A DNA stretch of 14,066 bases, taken from Pseudonocardia sp. Its GTDB lineage: Bacteria > Actinomycetota > Actinomycetes > Mycobacteriales > Pseudonocardiaceae. The position numbers and the translations under genes are program-made. The notes under the pieces were generated by a model that searched no databases, was not told where the DNA came from, and was given only the letters and a program-made list of their open reading frames with translations. Shown piece after piece: positions 1 to 7,115 of this stretch. Position 1 is the stretch's first letter. The number at the start of each line of letters is the position of its first letter. The stretch is from the NCBI GenBank assembly GCA_030147065.1, contig JASLAP010000012.1, positions 1 to 14,066 on the forward strand, in the 5' to 3' direction.

Positions 1-132
1 GGCGCAGGTCTCCACCGCCGGGGTGGCCGGTTGCGGCGCGGGGAACGGCGCGGTCGGCGCCTCGACCGCGAGGCCGCAGACGTCGCAGTAGTCGTCGGTC
101 GCCGAGTCGTGCCCGGCCGGACAGGTGACCAC
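1..132 (-). CDS. Zinc-ribbon protein, N-terminus only (probable FHA-domain protein)
   Basis: The first 44 codons of a gene that runs off the left edge. The start is GTG at 132-130. The VWA gene's TGA lies one codon upstream in the same frame, so the start cannot be further out. The visible peptide opens with a metal-knuckle pattern: C4-x3-H8, then C16-x2-C19-G in a 'DDYCDVCG' context. A Pro/Ala-rich linker follows, and the peptide ends in 'ETCA', which may begin a second knuckle. From general knowledge, actinobacterial proteins with this opening that sit beside PknG/PP2C/VWA genes usually continue into a phosphothreonine-binding FHA domain. No FHA residues are visible here, so that part is inference. 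It is the last gene of the operon seen in this window. Confidence 0.7.
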   Translation of the reverse strand, partial: MVTCPAGHDSATDDYCDVCGLAVEAPTAPFPAPQPATPAVETCA

Positions 133-135
133 CGC

Positions 136-1413
136 TCAGGCCGTTCCGCGGACCCGGACGGTTCTGGTCGACCGGGTGTCCAGGGTCATCTCGTCGGCCC
201 GGTCCACCCCGGCCCGCAGCCGGACGGTGCCGCTCGGGGCGTCGACCACCTCGACCACCCGTTCCAGCAGCCGGGCGGTGCCGTCGTTGCCGGACTCGGC
301 GGCCAGCGCCACCGCCCGGCCGAGCCGGGCGGTCGCGGTGCGCTCGTCGCCGGCGCGGCGGGCGGCCAGCCCGTCCTGGATGGCCTCGGCCAGCTCGGCC
401 TGGCCGGTGAAGTGCGCGACCTGGCGGCTGATCCGGGCGGACAGCGCGGTGTCGTCGGTCCAGGTCGCGGTGATCCGCCCCTCGCCGAGCACGTCGGTGG
501 ACCCGGCCCGGACCAGGCTCACCCGCCCGGCCAGCATCTGCGCGCCGATGGCCTGGGCGGGCACCTCGACGCAGAGGTGGTACAGCCGGGTCTCGTCGCC
601 CCAGACGCCGAGCGGGTAGTCCCCGCGCTGGGGACCGGCCTCGGTGCGGCGCGGGGTGAGGTCGGAGATGGTGGGGTCGACCTGCTTGACGAACCGGACG
701 GTCGCCCCGCGCGGCGTCCACAGCCGCAGCGCCACGTCGGCCACGCCCTTGCCCATCGCGGTGCTCATCATCGCGGCGAAGTCGGCGGCGAGGTCGTCGG
801 GCCGGGCGACGATCTCGAAGCCGCCGAGCAGCGCCGAGGAGATCCGGCGCAGCTCCTCGACGTCCCAGTCGGTGCCCACGCCGCGGCAGTCGCAGACGAA
901 CGCCCCGGCCGCCTCGGCCAGCACCGCCTCCAGCACCCCGGCCTGCTCCCCGTTCTGCCCGTCGGTGAGCAGGATCGCGTGCCGCACCCCGTCGGGGTGC
1001 TGCTCGACGAGCTGCCGGGCCAGGGTCAGCCAGGCCCCGATGGCGGTGCCCCCATTGGCCTGGAGCCGGCGGGCGGTGGCGACGGCCTCGGCCCGCGTCC
1101 GGTGGTTCACCGTGGCGGTCCCGGAGCGCGGGTAGACCTGGGTGACGTCGTGCGTGCCGGCCAGCAGCACGAAGTCGACCCCGTCGCGCAACTGCTCGAT
1201 CGCGGCCGCGGTCGCCTCCTGGGCGGAGCGCATCTTGGCGCCCCACATCGACGACGAGCAGTCCACGATGATGATCTCCAGCGCGCGGGCCGCGGGAACC
1301 GCCGCTGCCCCGGCCCCGCTGGCGGTGACCGCCACGACCGCGTCGACCCGGGTCGCCCCCTCGTCCAAGTAGGGGTTGTGGTCCACCTCGACGGTGAAGC
1401 TCGGCGCGGTCAT
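136..1413 (-). CDS. VWA-domain (MIDAS) protein of the PknG cluster
   Basis: A 425-residue cytosolic protein with no signal peptide or membrane segment. A von Willebrand factor A domain spans about residues 45-215. All three MIDAS elements are present: the DxSxS motif 'DCSSSM' (D51, S53, S55), a threonine in 'NGGTAIG' (T123), and the aspartate in 'LLTDGQN' (D151). About 200 further residues follow: a beta-rich part to about 320, then an alpha-helical tail with 'AARRAGDERTATARLGRA', which looks TPR- or helix-bundle-like. The ATG start overlaps the upstream phosphatase stop (ATGA) and is preceded by GAGGAG at 1423-1418 with 4-nt spacing. VWA proteins usually bind partners through a metal ion. 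Here the role is probably scaffold or adaptor for the kinase/phosphatase pair, but its ligand is unknown. Confidence 0.9.
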   Translation of the reverse strand: MTAPSFTVEVDHNPYLDEGATRVDAVVAVTASGAGAAAVPAARALEIIIVDCSSSMWGAKMRSAQEATAAAIEQLRDGVDFVLLAGTHDVTQVYPRSGTATVNHRTRAEAVATARRLQANGGTAIGAWLTLARQLVEQHPDGVRHAILLTDGQNGEQAGVLEAVLAEAAGAFVCDCRGVGTDWDVEELRRISSALLGGFEIVARPDDLAADFAAMMSTAMGKGVADVALRLWTPRGATVRFVKQVDPTISDLTPRRTEAGPQRGDYPLGVWGDETRLYHLCVEVPAQAIGAQMLAGRVSLVRAGSTDVLGEGRITATWTDDTALSARISRQVAHFTGQAELAEAIQDGLAARRAGDERTATARLGRAVALAAESGNDGTARLLERVVEVVDAPSGTVRLRAGVDRADEMTLDTRSTRTVRVRGTA

Positions 1414-2423
1414 GGGGCTCCTCGGCTGACGGGGACGAGCACGACGGTGATGTTGTCCCGGCCGCCCGCCTCGAGGGCCACCGTGGTCAACGCCGCCGCC
1501 GCGGCCAGCGGGTCGGTGATGGCGTCGGGCAGGGCGACCGCGGCGAGGCCCGCGGCGTCCTCGAGGTAGTTCCAGAGCCCGTCGCTGCACAGCAGCAGCG
1601 CGCCCGGCCCGGCCGGGCGCAGGGTGACGACCTCCGGGGACGAGGTGCTGTCCGGTCCGAGCCAGCGGGTGATGGCGTGCGCGCGGCGGTCGAGGGCGGC
1701 GGCGTCCGCGGTGACCAGCCCGGCGGCCACCATCTCCACCGCCCACGAGTGGTCCCGGGTCAGCGCGGTGGTGGCCTCGGCGGAGTCCGGGGCGGCCAAC
1801 CAGTAGGCGCGGCTGTCGCCGATCCACCCGACGGTGATCTCCGGGTGGCCGTCCGGGCCCGGCTCGACCAGCCCGGACACCAGGGTGCAGGACGGGCCGT
1901 CGGGGCGGGTGCTGAGCGCGGCGACGGCACGGGCCGCCGCGGCGATCGCCTCACGGGTGCGGGCCACGGGGTCGTCGCGGACCCCGAGCAGCACCTGCAG
2001 CGCGGTGTCCGCGGCGGCGGTGGAGGCCAGCTCGGGGTTGCGCGAGGTCGACACCCCGTCGCAGACGACCGCGGCGCGGGCGACCGTGAGCCGTCGCCCC
2101 AGCGCCATCGCGTCCTCGTTGTGGGCGTGCACCAACCCGCGGTCGCTGACCCCGGCCAGGTCGCCCAGGTCGACCTCCACCCGGTCGGTCGGGGCGGGGT
2201 GGCGCAGCCCGCAGCCGGGGCAGAACCCGCCCTCGGCGGGCACGGCGGCCACGCCGCAGGAGCGGCAGGTGCGCTCGCCGGTCACCGCGGCCGCGGCGCT
2301 GGTGCCGCCGCGGACCACCAGGTCGGTGCCGCAGGCCTCGCAGAACCGGTCGCCGGGGCCGAGTGCTTCGCCGCAGTTCGGGCAGGACGTGCCGGCGGGC
2401 GGGGCGGGGGACGGGGCGGCCAC
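1410..2423 (-). CDS. PP2C-family Ser/Thr phosphatase with two N-terminal zinc ribbons
   Basis: A metal-dependent (PPM/PP2C) protein phosphatase of 337 residues. Residues 14-32 (C14, C17, C28, C31) and 53-72 (C53, C56, C68, C71) form two CxxC...CxxC zinc ribbons. The catalytic domain spans about 85-335. Its signatures are 'SDRGLVHAHNEDA' near 93-105, 'VVCDGVS', 'GDSRAYWL', 'LTRDHSW', 'LLCSDGLWNY' and 'GGRDNITVVLV', which together supply the metal-binding Asp/Glu and Gly residues. No membrane segment is seen, so it should be soluble. It lies 2 nt after pknG and overlaps the VWA start by 4 nt, so it is probably translationally coupled. It is the natural antagonist of the adjacent kinase. Start choice: GTG 2423 just follows the pknG stop; GTG 2435, four codons longer, is the alternative. 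Neither has a clear Shine-Dalgarno. Confidence 0.93.
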   Translation of the reverse strand: MAAPSPAPPAGTSCPNCGEALGPGDRFCEACGTDLVVRGGTSAAAAVTGERTCRSCGVAAVPAEGGFCPGCGLRHPAPTDRVEVDLGDLAGVSDRGLVHAHNEDAMALGRRLTVARAAVVCDGVSTSRNPELASTAAADTALQVLLGVRDDPVARTREAIAAAARAVAALSTRPDGPSCTLVSGLVEPGPDGHPEITVGWIGDSRAYWLAAPDSAEATTALTRDHSWAVEMVAAGLVTADAAALDRRAHAITRWLGPDSTSSPEVVTLRPAGPGALLLCSDGLWNYLEDAAGLAAVALPDAITDPLAAAAALTTVALEAGGRDNITVVLVPVSRGAP

Positions 2424-2425
2424 GG

Positions 2426-5050
2426 CTACACCCACGTCCGCGGGCGCACCGCGTTGGCCCGGTCGACCAGCGTCACCCGCCGCTCGACGTCGGTGGTCAG
2501 CCGGGCCGAGGCGCGCAGCGTGCCCTCCAGGGCCAGCCGCAGCTCGCGGGCGTCCCAGCGGGCGCCCAGCAGCGGCGGCGCACCGGCCGGACCCGGCCCG
2601 ACCACACCGACCGCGGCTTCCAGGACCGTCGCCCGGATCGCGTGGTCGGTGGCCGGGTCCAGGTGGAGCCGCTCGACCCGGGCCGCGGCCGCGCGCAGCT
2701 CGGCCTCGCCGACCTCGCCGGAGCGCCCGTCCCCGCCGACCAGCAGCGCGTGCACCGCGGCGAGCTGGGCGGCCACGTACTCGCTGGAGGTCTCCGGCAC
2801 GGTGTCCAGGGCGCCGATCGCCGCCCGCGGGCGCCAGGCGCGCAGACCCACCCGGGCCGCGCCGAAGGCGGCGTCGGCGACGCTCGGATCGGTGCGCCCG
2901 ACCATGGCGTAGTAGCGGCCCGCGAGCTGGTCGTCCCCGGCGCTCTCGGCGGCCGCGGCCAGCGCGAGCTTCGGGGCGGCCTCGCCCGGCAGGGTGGCCA
3001 GCACGACGTCGAACAGCCCGATGGCCGCTGCCGGGGCGCCCTCGACCAGCGCGCTCACCCCGCGGAACCACTCCAGCCGCCAGTCGGCGTGCTCCCCGGC
3101 GGCGAGCCGGTCGAGCTCGGCCCGGGCGGCGGCCGGGTCGCGGGCCTGCAGGTGCGCCCGGACCACCCGCAGCGCCAGCTCGGGGCTGGGGGTCGCGACC
3201 GTGCCGGCCAGCCGCAGGATCTCCGCCGGGTCCGCCGTGGTGGCGGTGGCCAGCATGCCGGCGGCCGGGTCGGCGGTGTCGACCAGGGGAACGGGCAGCT
3301 GCGCGGCCACCCGCTGCGGGTCCGGTCGGCCCGGCGCGGCCGCCCCGCCGAGCAGCCCGGAGGCGAACGTGCCCCGCGGCGGCCCGAACACCGCCGACCG
3401 GCCGGGGCGCGGGGTGCCGTCCTCGGCGGCCAGCACCTCGCGCAGCACGCCGGTGAGCTGGTCGGTCATCTCGTCGGCGGAGTCGAACCGGCGCAGCGGG
3501 TCCGGGTCGGTGGCCCGCAGCAGCAGCCGGTGGAACGACTCGTGGGTGGCCAGCACGGGGTGCTCGGCGGGGTCGGGCAGCGGGGTCGGCTGCCCGCGCC
3601 GGGACGGCACCAGGCCCAGCGCCAGCACCGCGAGGGTGCGCCCGACGGTGAAGATGTCCGAGCTCGGCGACGGGCCGGCGGTGGCGATCTCCGGAGCCTG
3701 GTAGCCGACGGTGCCGAACACCGCGCTGGTCTGGTCGTCGAGCCGGATGACCGCGCCCAGGTCGATCAGCTTGAGCTGGCGGTCGTACTGGATGACGTTG
3801 TCGGGCTTGAAGTCGCAGTAGGCCAGCCCGAGCGCGTGCAGGTGGCCCAGCGCCTGCAGCGACTCCAGGGCGTAGGCGATGGCCTGCCCGACCGGCAGCG
3901 GCTGGTACCGGCCGTCGGGCCGGCGGCGGGCGGTGAGCAGGTCCTTGAGCGAGGACCCACCGACGTACTCCATGACGATGTAGCCGACCGGCTGCCCGTC
4001 CGCGCCGGGGTGCTCGACGAAGTTGTGGATCGTGACGATGTTCGGGTGGCTGAGCTGGGCCAGGAACCGCCGCTCGGCGACCGCGGCGGCCATCGCGTCG
4101 GCGTCGCCGGCGTCGAGCAGGCCCTTGAGCACCACCCACCGGTCGTTGACGTTGCGGTCCAGGGCCAGGTAGATCCAGCCCAGCCCGCCGTGCGCCAGGC
4201 AGCCCTGCACCTCGTACTGGGCGGCGACCAGGGTGCCGGGGGTGAGGGTGGGCACGAACGAGTAGCGGGTGCCGTCGTTGGGGCAGTAGCCCTCCAGCCG
4301 GCCGGGGCGGCCGTCGCGGCTGCGCCCGACCGGGTGCCCGCACCGGCTGCAGAACCGCTTCTCCTCGGCGACCTGCGGGTCGGCCAGCAGCGCGGTGGCC
4401 GGGTCGACGCGCGGCACCGGCGGCACGTCGACCAGGCCGGCGCCGAGCCGGCTGCGGGTCGACCCGCTGGAGGTGCGGGCGGTGCCGCGGCGGGCCGCCC
4501 GGCTGCCCGCGGACCCCGGGCCGCTCCCGGAACCACGGCCGGAGACACGGCCGGAACCACGGCCGGAACCACTGCCGGCTCCGCGGAACGGCGCCGGGGC
4601 GGTGCCGGTGCCGGGATCGTGCCGACCGGTGCCGTTCGACGCGCTCCAGACCCCGCCGCGGGGTCCGGCCGCCGGGACCGTGCCGGGGCCCGCCGCGGGG
4701 AGCGGGCGCGGGGCGGGCGGCGGAACGGCGGCCAGGCCACAGGCGTCGCAGTAGCCGCCGTCGACGGTGCCGTCGCAGCCCGGTTGCGGGCAGCGGCTGC
4801 CGTCGGCGGCCGGCGGCGCGGTCGTGGGCCCGCTCGGGGTCCTGGTCGGGCTGCCGGTCGGAGCACTGCCCCGGCCGGCGGCCGGGCCGCTGCCCGGCCC
4901 GAACCACCCGGGGGCCGGGGCGGTGTCCGGTCCGAACCACCCCGGGTGGGCGGCCGGGACGGGTGCGAGGGCCGCCGGTGCCATGCCGCAGGTGTCGCAG
5001 AAGCCCTCGTCGAGGGTGCCGTCGCAGGCCGGCTGCGAGCAGTGCGTCAC
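2426..5050 (-). CDS. pknG: PknG-like serine/threonine protein kinase
   Basis: An 874-residue soluble kinase matching mycobacterial PknG through rubredoxin, kinase and TPR parts, with a longer N-terminus. Residues 4-22 and 87-105 are two zinc ribbons of the type C..P.CDG...G.CD.CG. Residues 110-230 are a low-complexity Gly/Ser/Pro/Arg linker. The rubredoxin-like region follows: C234, C237, C256 and D259, with Asp where Mycobacterium tuberculosis PknG has its fourth Cys. The kinase domain (about 279-540) has P-loop 'AHGGLGW' (286-292), K309 in 'VVLK', catalytic 'YCDFKPDN' (D413, K415, N418) and 'DLG' (D430). TPR-like helices run from about 605 to the end, with a conserved terminus 'TLVDRANAVRP'. 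GTG start with a strong purine-rich RBS (AGGGAGGGG, 5063-5055). In related species PknG phosphorylates FHA proteins (GarA/OdhI) to control 2-oxoglutarate metabolism. Substrates here are inferred only. Confidence 0.96.
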   Translation of the reverse strand: MTHCSQPACDGTLDEGFCDTCGMAPAALAPVPAAHPGWFGPDTAPAPGWFGPGSGPAAGRGSAPTGSPTRTPSGPTTAPPAADGSRCPQPGCDGTVDGGYCDACGLAAVPPPAPRPLPAAGPGTVPAAGPRGGVWSASNGTGRHDPGTGTAPAPFRGAGSGSGRGSGRVSGRGSGSGPGSAGSRAARRGTARTSSGSTRSRLGAGLVDVPPVPRVDPATALLADPQVAEEKRFCSRCGHPVGRSRDGRPGRLEGYCPNDGTRYSFVPTLTPGTLVAAQYEVQGCLAHGGLGWIYLALDRNVNDRWVVLKGLLDAGDADAMAAAVAERRFLAQLSHPNIVTIHNFVEHPGADGQPVGYIVMEYVGGSSLKDLLTARRRPDGRYQPLPVGQAIAYALESLQALGHLHALGLAYCDFKPDNVIQYDRQLKLIDLGAVIRLDDQTSAVFGTVGYQAPEIATAGPSPSSDIFTVGRTLAVLALGLVPSRRGQPTPLPDPAEHPVLATHESFHRLLLRATDPDPLRRFDSADEMTDQLTGVLREVLAAEDGTPRPGRSAVFGPPRGTFASGLLGGAAAPGRPDPQRVAAQLPVPLVDTADPAAGMLATATTADPAEILRLAGTVATPSPELALRVVRAHLQARDPAAARAELDRLAAGEHADWRLEWFRGVSALVEGAPAAAIGLFDVVLATLPGEAAPKLALAAAAESAGDDQLAGRYYAMVGRTDPSVADAAFGAARVGLRAWRPRAAIGALDTVPETSSEYVAAQLAAVHALLVGGDGRSGEVGEAELRAAAARVERLHLDPATDHAIRATVLEAAVGVVGPGPAGAPPLLGARWDARELRLALEGTLRASARLTTDVERRVTLVDRANAVRPRTWV
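4527..4586 (-). repeat. 12-bp tandem repeat in pknG linker (five units)
   Basis: Five consecutive 12-bp units of the form CCGGAACCACGG (plus strand): 4527-4538, 4539-4550, 4551-4562, 4563-4574 and a degenerate 4575-4586. Units 1 and 3 are identical, and the others differ at one to five positions. Read on the minus strand in frame, they give Gly-Ser-Gly-Arg repeats at about residues 158-178 of the kinase. The period is a multiple of three, so copy-number change would only lengthen or shorten the linker. Confidence 0.85.
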
Positions 5051-5054
5051 GGTG

Positions 5055-5063
5055 CCCCTCCCT
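5055..5063 (-). promoter_or_regulatory. Shine-Dalgarno of pknG
   Basis: On the minus strand AGGGAGGGG lies 4 nt before the GTG at 5050. It is the strongest RBS in the operon and sits in the 19-nt gap after the coiled-coil gene. It supports the GTG start and suggests the kinase is translated independently of the upstream gene. Confidence 0.65.
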
Positions 5064-5069
5064 CCCCGT

Positions 5070-6287
5070 TCATGCCGACTGCCCCGGGGCCGGGTCGGTG
5101 AGGTGCTGGCGGTAGCCGGCCAGCGCGCGGGTGGCCGCGGCCAGGTCGCAGGGCCGGGTCCGGAGCAGCCGCTCGATCCGGGCGTCCAGCTCGACGAGCT
5201 CCGGCCGCTCGGCCCGGCCCAGCCGCGCGGCCCGCGCGCGGAAGGCGCCGAACCGGCCGCGCAGCTCGTGCCGGCGGTCCAGCAGACCGTCGGCCAGCTG
5301 GTGGGCGGTGCGCAGCTCGTTGCGGGCGGCGTCCATCGCGGTGCGCAGGGCGGTCAGCCCGGTGGTCCGCTGCGCCCAGCCGGTGTGGCGCGCGAGGGCG
5401 TCGAGGGACTCGTGGAGCCGCTCCGGGCCGGCCGGCGGCGGGGGCTGCGGTCCGGCGACCAGTTCCGCGGCGCGCTGCCGGGTCCGTGCCACCTCGGCGT
5501 GCAGCCGCTCCAGCTCCGCGACGGCCGCCCGCGCGGCGGCCAGGTCGGAGTCCCAGCGGTCGCGCTGGGCGACCTGATCGGCCAGGCGTCCGGTGACGGC
5601 GGCGGTCTCCGTGGCCAGCGCCGCCAGCTCCGCGCCGGCGTCCGCGGCCTGGCCGAGCGGGTCCGCGGCGACCTCGCGGTCCAGCGCGGTCACCCGGTCG
5701 GTCAGCGTCGCGACCGCGGCGACCTCGGGGTCGGCCTCGTCGGTGGCGAGGTCGGTGGCCAGCCGGCGGGCGTCGCGCAGTTGCTCCACCACCGGGACCA
5801 GGGTGGCCAGGAACCCGGAGTGGGCCGCCTCGACCGCCACCACGACGTCGCGGACCAGCTGGAACGCCTGCTTCATGCGGTCGCCGAGGTCGGCCAGGGC
5901 GACGGTGTCGACCCGCTCGACCGGGCCGGTGAGCCCCCGGTCGGCCAGCGCGACGGCGGTGCGGGCGACCTCGATCGACGGCTCCACCAGCAGCCGGTGC
6001 AGCTCGCCGAGCTCGCGCGGGCCCGGCCGCGGGCGGCGGTCGCGGACCTCCCGGGCGGCGCGCACGGTGGTCCGGTGGGCGTCGAAGTCGCGCCAGAGCC
6101 CGGCGAGCGCGTCCTGGGCGTCGGCCCACCGCTGCCCGGTCGTCCCGGTGGGCGCGCCCGCGCTCAGCAGCCGGTGACCCGGCGTGCGCTCCAGGTCGAG
6201 CAGGGACGCGGCCATCCGCGTCTGCGCGTCCTCGCGCCGGGACAGCTCGGCGTCGAGCCAGCCGGCGGTGCGGCGATCGTCGCTCAT
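5070..6287 (-). CDS. Coiled-coil protein, first gene of the pknG operon
   Basis: I do not recognise a named family. It is 405 residues long, rich in Ala, Leu, Glu, Arg and Asp, with long heptad-like helical stretches at about 10-105, 130-285 and 295-395 broken by short Pro/Gly loops (for example 'GPQPPPPAGPER'). There is no signal peptide, no hydrophobic membrane stretch and no catalytic motif, so it should be a cytosolic coiled-coil or helical-bundle protein. ATG start at 6287; a weak GGGGGGA lies about 12 nt upstream. It leads the operon, 19 nt before pknG. In mycobacteria and corynebacteria this position is taken by the membrane protein GlnX and the lipoprotein GlnH. This protein has no membrane anchor, so any equivalence would be functional only. 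A scaffold or adaptor role for the kinase is an inference. Confidence 0.85.
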   Translation of the reverse strand: MSDDRRTAGWLDAELSRREDAQTRMAASLLDLERTPGHRLLSAGAPTGTTGQRWADAQDALAGLWRDFDAHRTTVRAAREVRDRRPRPGPRELGELHRLLVEPSIEVARTAVALADRGLTGPVERVDTVALADLGDRMKQAFQLVRDVVVAVEAAHSGFLATLVPVVEQLRDARRLATDLATDEADPEVAAVATLTDRVTALDREVAADPLGQAADAGAELAALATETAAVTGRLADQVAQRDRWDSDLAAARAAVAELERLHAEVARTRQRAAELVAGPQPPPPAGPERLHESLDALARHTGWAQRTTGLTALRTAMDAARNELRTAHQLADGLLDRRHELRGRFGAFRARAARLGRAERPELVELDARIERLLRTRPCDLAAATRALAGYRQHLTDPAPGQSA

Positions 6288-6458
6288 CCGGCTTCACGTC
6301 CCCCCACGACACCGGCGTGGACCGGGTGAACGGTGCGCGTGCGGCCGCCGTCCCCCGATCGTGCGGCAGGATAACGCAGCGTTTCCCGTCCTCCGTCCGG
6401 TATCCGGGCGACCGCGAGGGGTGCCGCCCGACGGGGGCGGCCCGTAGCGTGGCGGAGC
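6288..6458. promoter_or_regulatory. Divergent intergenic region, pknG operon / PPOX gene
   Basis: This 171-bp non-coding stretch separates the minus-strand kinase operon from the plus-strand PPOX gene and must hold both promoters. Candidates are weak. A minus-strand -10-like TATCCT sits at 6373-6368 with a poor -35. A plus-strand -10-like TAGCGT at 6445-6450 ends 8 nt before the GTG at 6459, which would give a leaderless or nearly leaderless mRNA. A GTTT (6381-6384) and CGGTAT (6398-6403) pair resembles a SigB/SigF promoter, but its 13-nt spacer is short. No strong inverted repeat was seen. Confidence 0.4.
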
Positions 6459-7106
6459 GTGGACCGCACCGAGATCACCACCATCGCCGAGCTCGAGGAC
6501 CTGGTCGGGTTGCCGCTGCCGCGCATCGCGCAGAAGCAGCGCCCGGTGCTGGACCCGATCGACCGGGCGTGGATCGCCCGGTCGCCGTTCCTGCTGGTGG
6601 CCACCAGCGCGGCCGACGGCAGTTGCGACGTCTCGCCGAAGGGGGACCCGCCCGGTTTCGTGCACGTCCTCGACGAGCACACCCTCGCGGTGCCCGAGCG
6701 GCCCGGCAACAAGCGGGTCGACGGCTACCGCAACGTGCTGGCCAACCCGCACGTCGGGCTGATCTTCCTGGTCCCCGGCCGGGGCGACACGCTGCGGGTC
6801 AACGGCCGCGCCCGGCTGGTCCGCGACGCCGACTACTTCGACGCGATGCGGGTCAAGGGCCACCGCCCGGTGCTGGCCCTGGAGGTTGTGGTGCAGGAGG
6901 TGTTCTTCCACTGCGCCAAGGCGTTCCTGCGCTCGTCGCTGTGGCAGCCGGAGAGCTGGAGCGCCGAGGGGCTGCCCAGCCGGGCGGAGATCGCGGCCAC
7001 CCTGGAGCGGCCGGACGTGCCCCTGGAGGACCTGGAGCGCTACTACGGCCCGGCCTACGCGACCCGCCTCTACCAGGACGCCGCCATGCCCCAGCCGGGG
7101 CGCTGA
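6459..7106 (+). CDS. Pyridoxamine 5'-phosphate oxidase (PPOX) family FMN-binding protein
   Basis: A 215-residue single-domain split-barrel flavoprotein, cytosolic. The pattern 'RSPFLLVATSAADGSCDVSPKGDPPGFV' (about 41-68), then 'LAVPERPGNKRVDGYRNVLANPHVGLIFLVPG' (about 76-107) and 'HCAKAFLRSSLW' (151-162), is that of the PPOX FMN-binding group annotated as DR2398/MSMEG_1061-like (from memory, not searched). Such proteins bind FMN or related flavins and are usually assigned as oxidoreductases of unknown substrate. It is unlikely to be the true PdxH of vitamin B6 metabolism. The GTG start at 6459 is the first in-frame start and has only GGAG 1 nt upstream, so leaderless translation is plausible. 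It converges with the hydrolase gene, with a 3-nt gap between stop codons. Confidence 0.88.
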   Translation: MDRTEITTIAELEDLVGLPLPRIAQKQRPVLDPIDRAWIARSPFLLVATSAADGSCDVSPKGDPPGFVHVLDEHTLAVPERPGNKRVDGYRNVLANPHVGLIFLVPGRGDTLRVNGRARLVRDADYFDAMRVKGHRPVLALEVVVQEVFFHCAKAFLRSSLWQPESWSAEGLPSRAEIAATLERPDVPLEDLERYYGPAYATRLYQDAAMPQPGR

Positions 7107-7115
7107 CGGTCAGCG
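7101..7115. repeat. 15-bp palindrome spanning both convergent stop codons
   Basis: CGCTGAC-G-GTCAGCG is a perfect inverted repeat around one central base. Its left arm contains the TGA of the PPOX gene (7104-7106) and its right arm contains the reverse TGA of the hydrolase (7112-7110). The loop is too short for an efficient hairpin terminator and there is no T-tract, so it may only reflect two near-identical gene ends facing each other. Confidence 0.6.

Noticed and set aside
31..1569. 512-codon plus-strand open frame opposite the VWA gene and the end of the phosphatase gene
   Set aside because: Repetitive Gly/Arg/Ala/Pro translation with no domain; it is the antisense shadow expected in very GC-rich coding DNA. 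The minus strand carries complete MIDAS and PP2C motifs.
4410..4700. Possible CRISPR-like or mobile repeat because of short recurring units
   Set aside because: The units are 12 bp, contiguous and in frame within the pknG linker, without spacers; it is a coding microsatellite.
2363..5101. 912-codon plus-strand open frame opposite pknG
   Set aside because: Antisense shadow of a confidently identified kinase; composition is low-complexity and no family motif is seen.
4767..6329. 520-codon plus-strand open frame opposite the coiled-coil gene
   Set aside because: The minus-strand 405-residue protein has a sensible helical composition, an ATG start and operon spacing; this frame has none of these.
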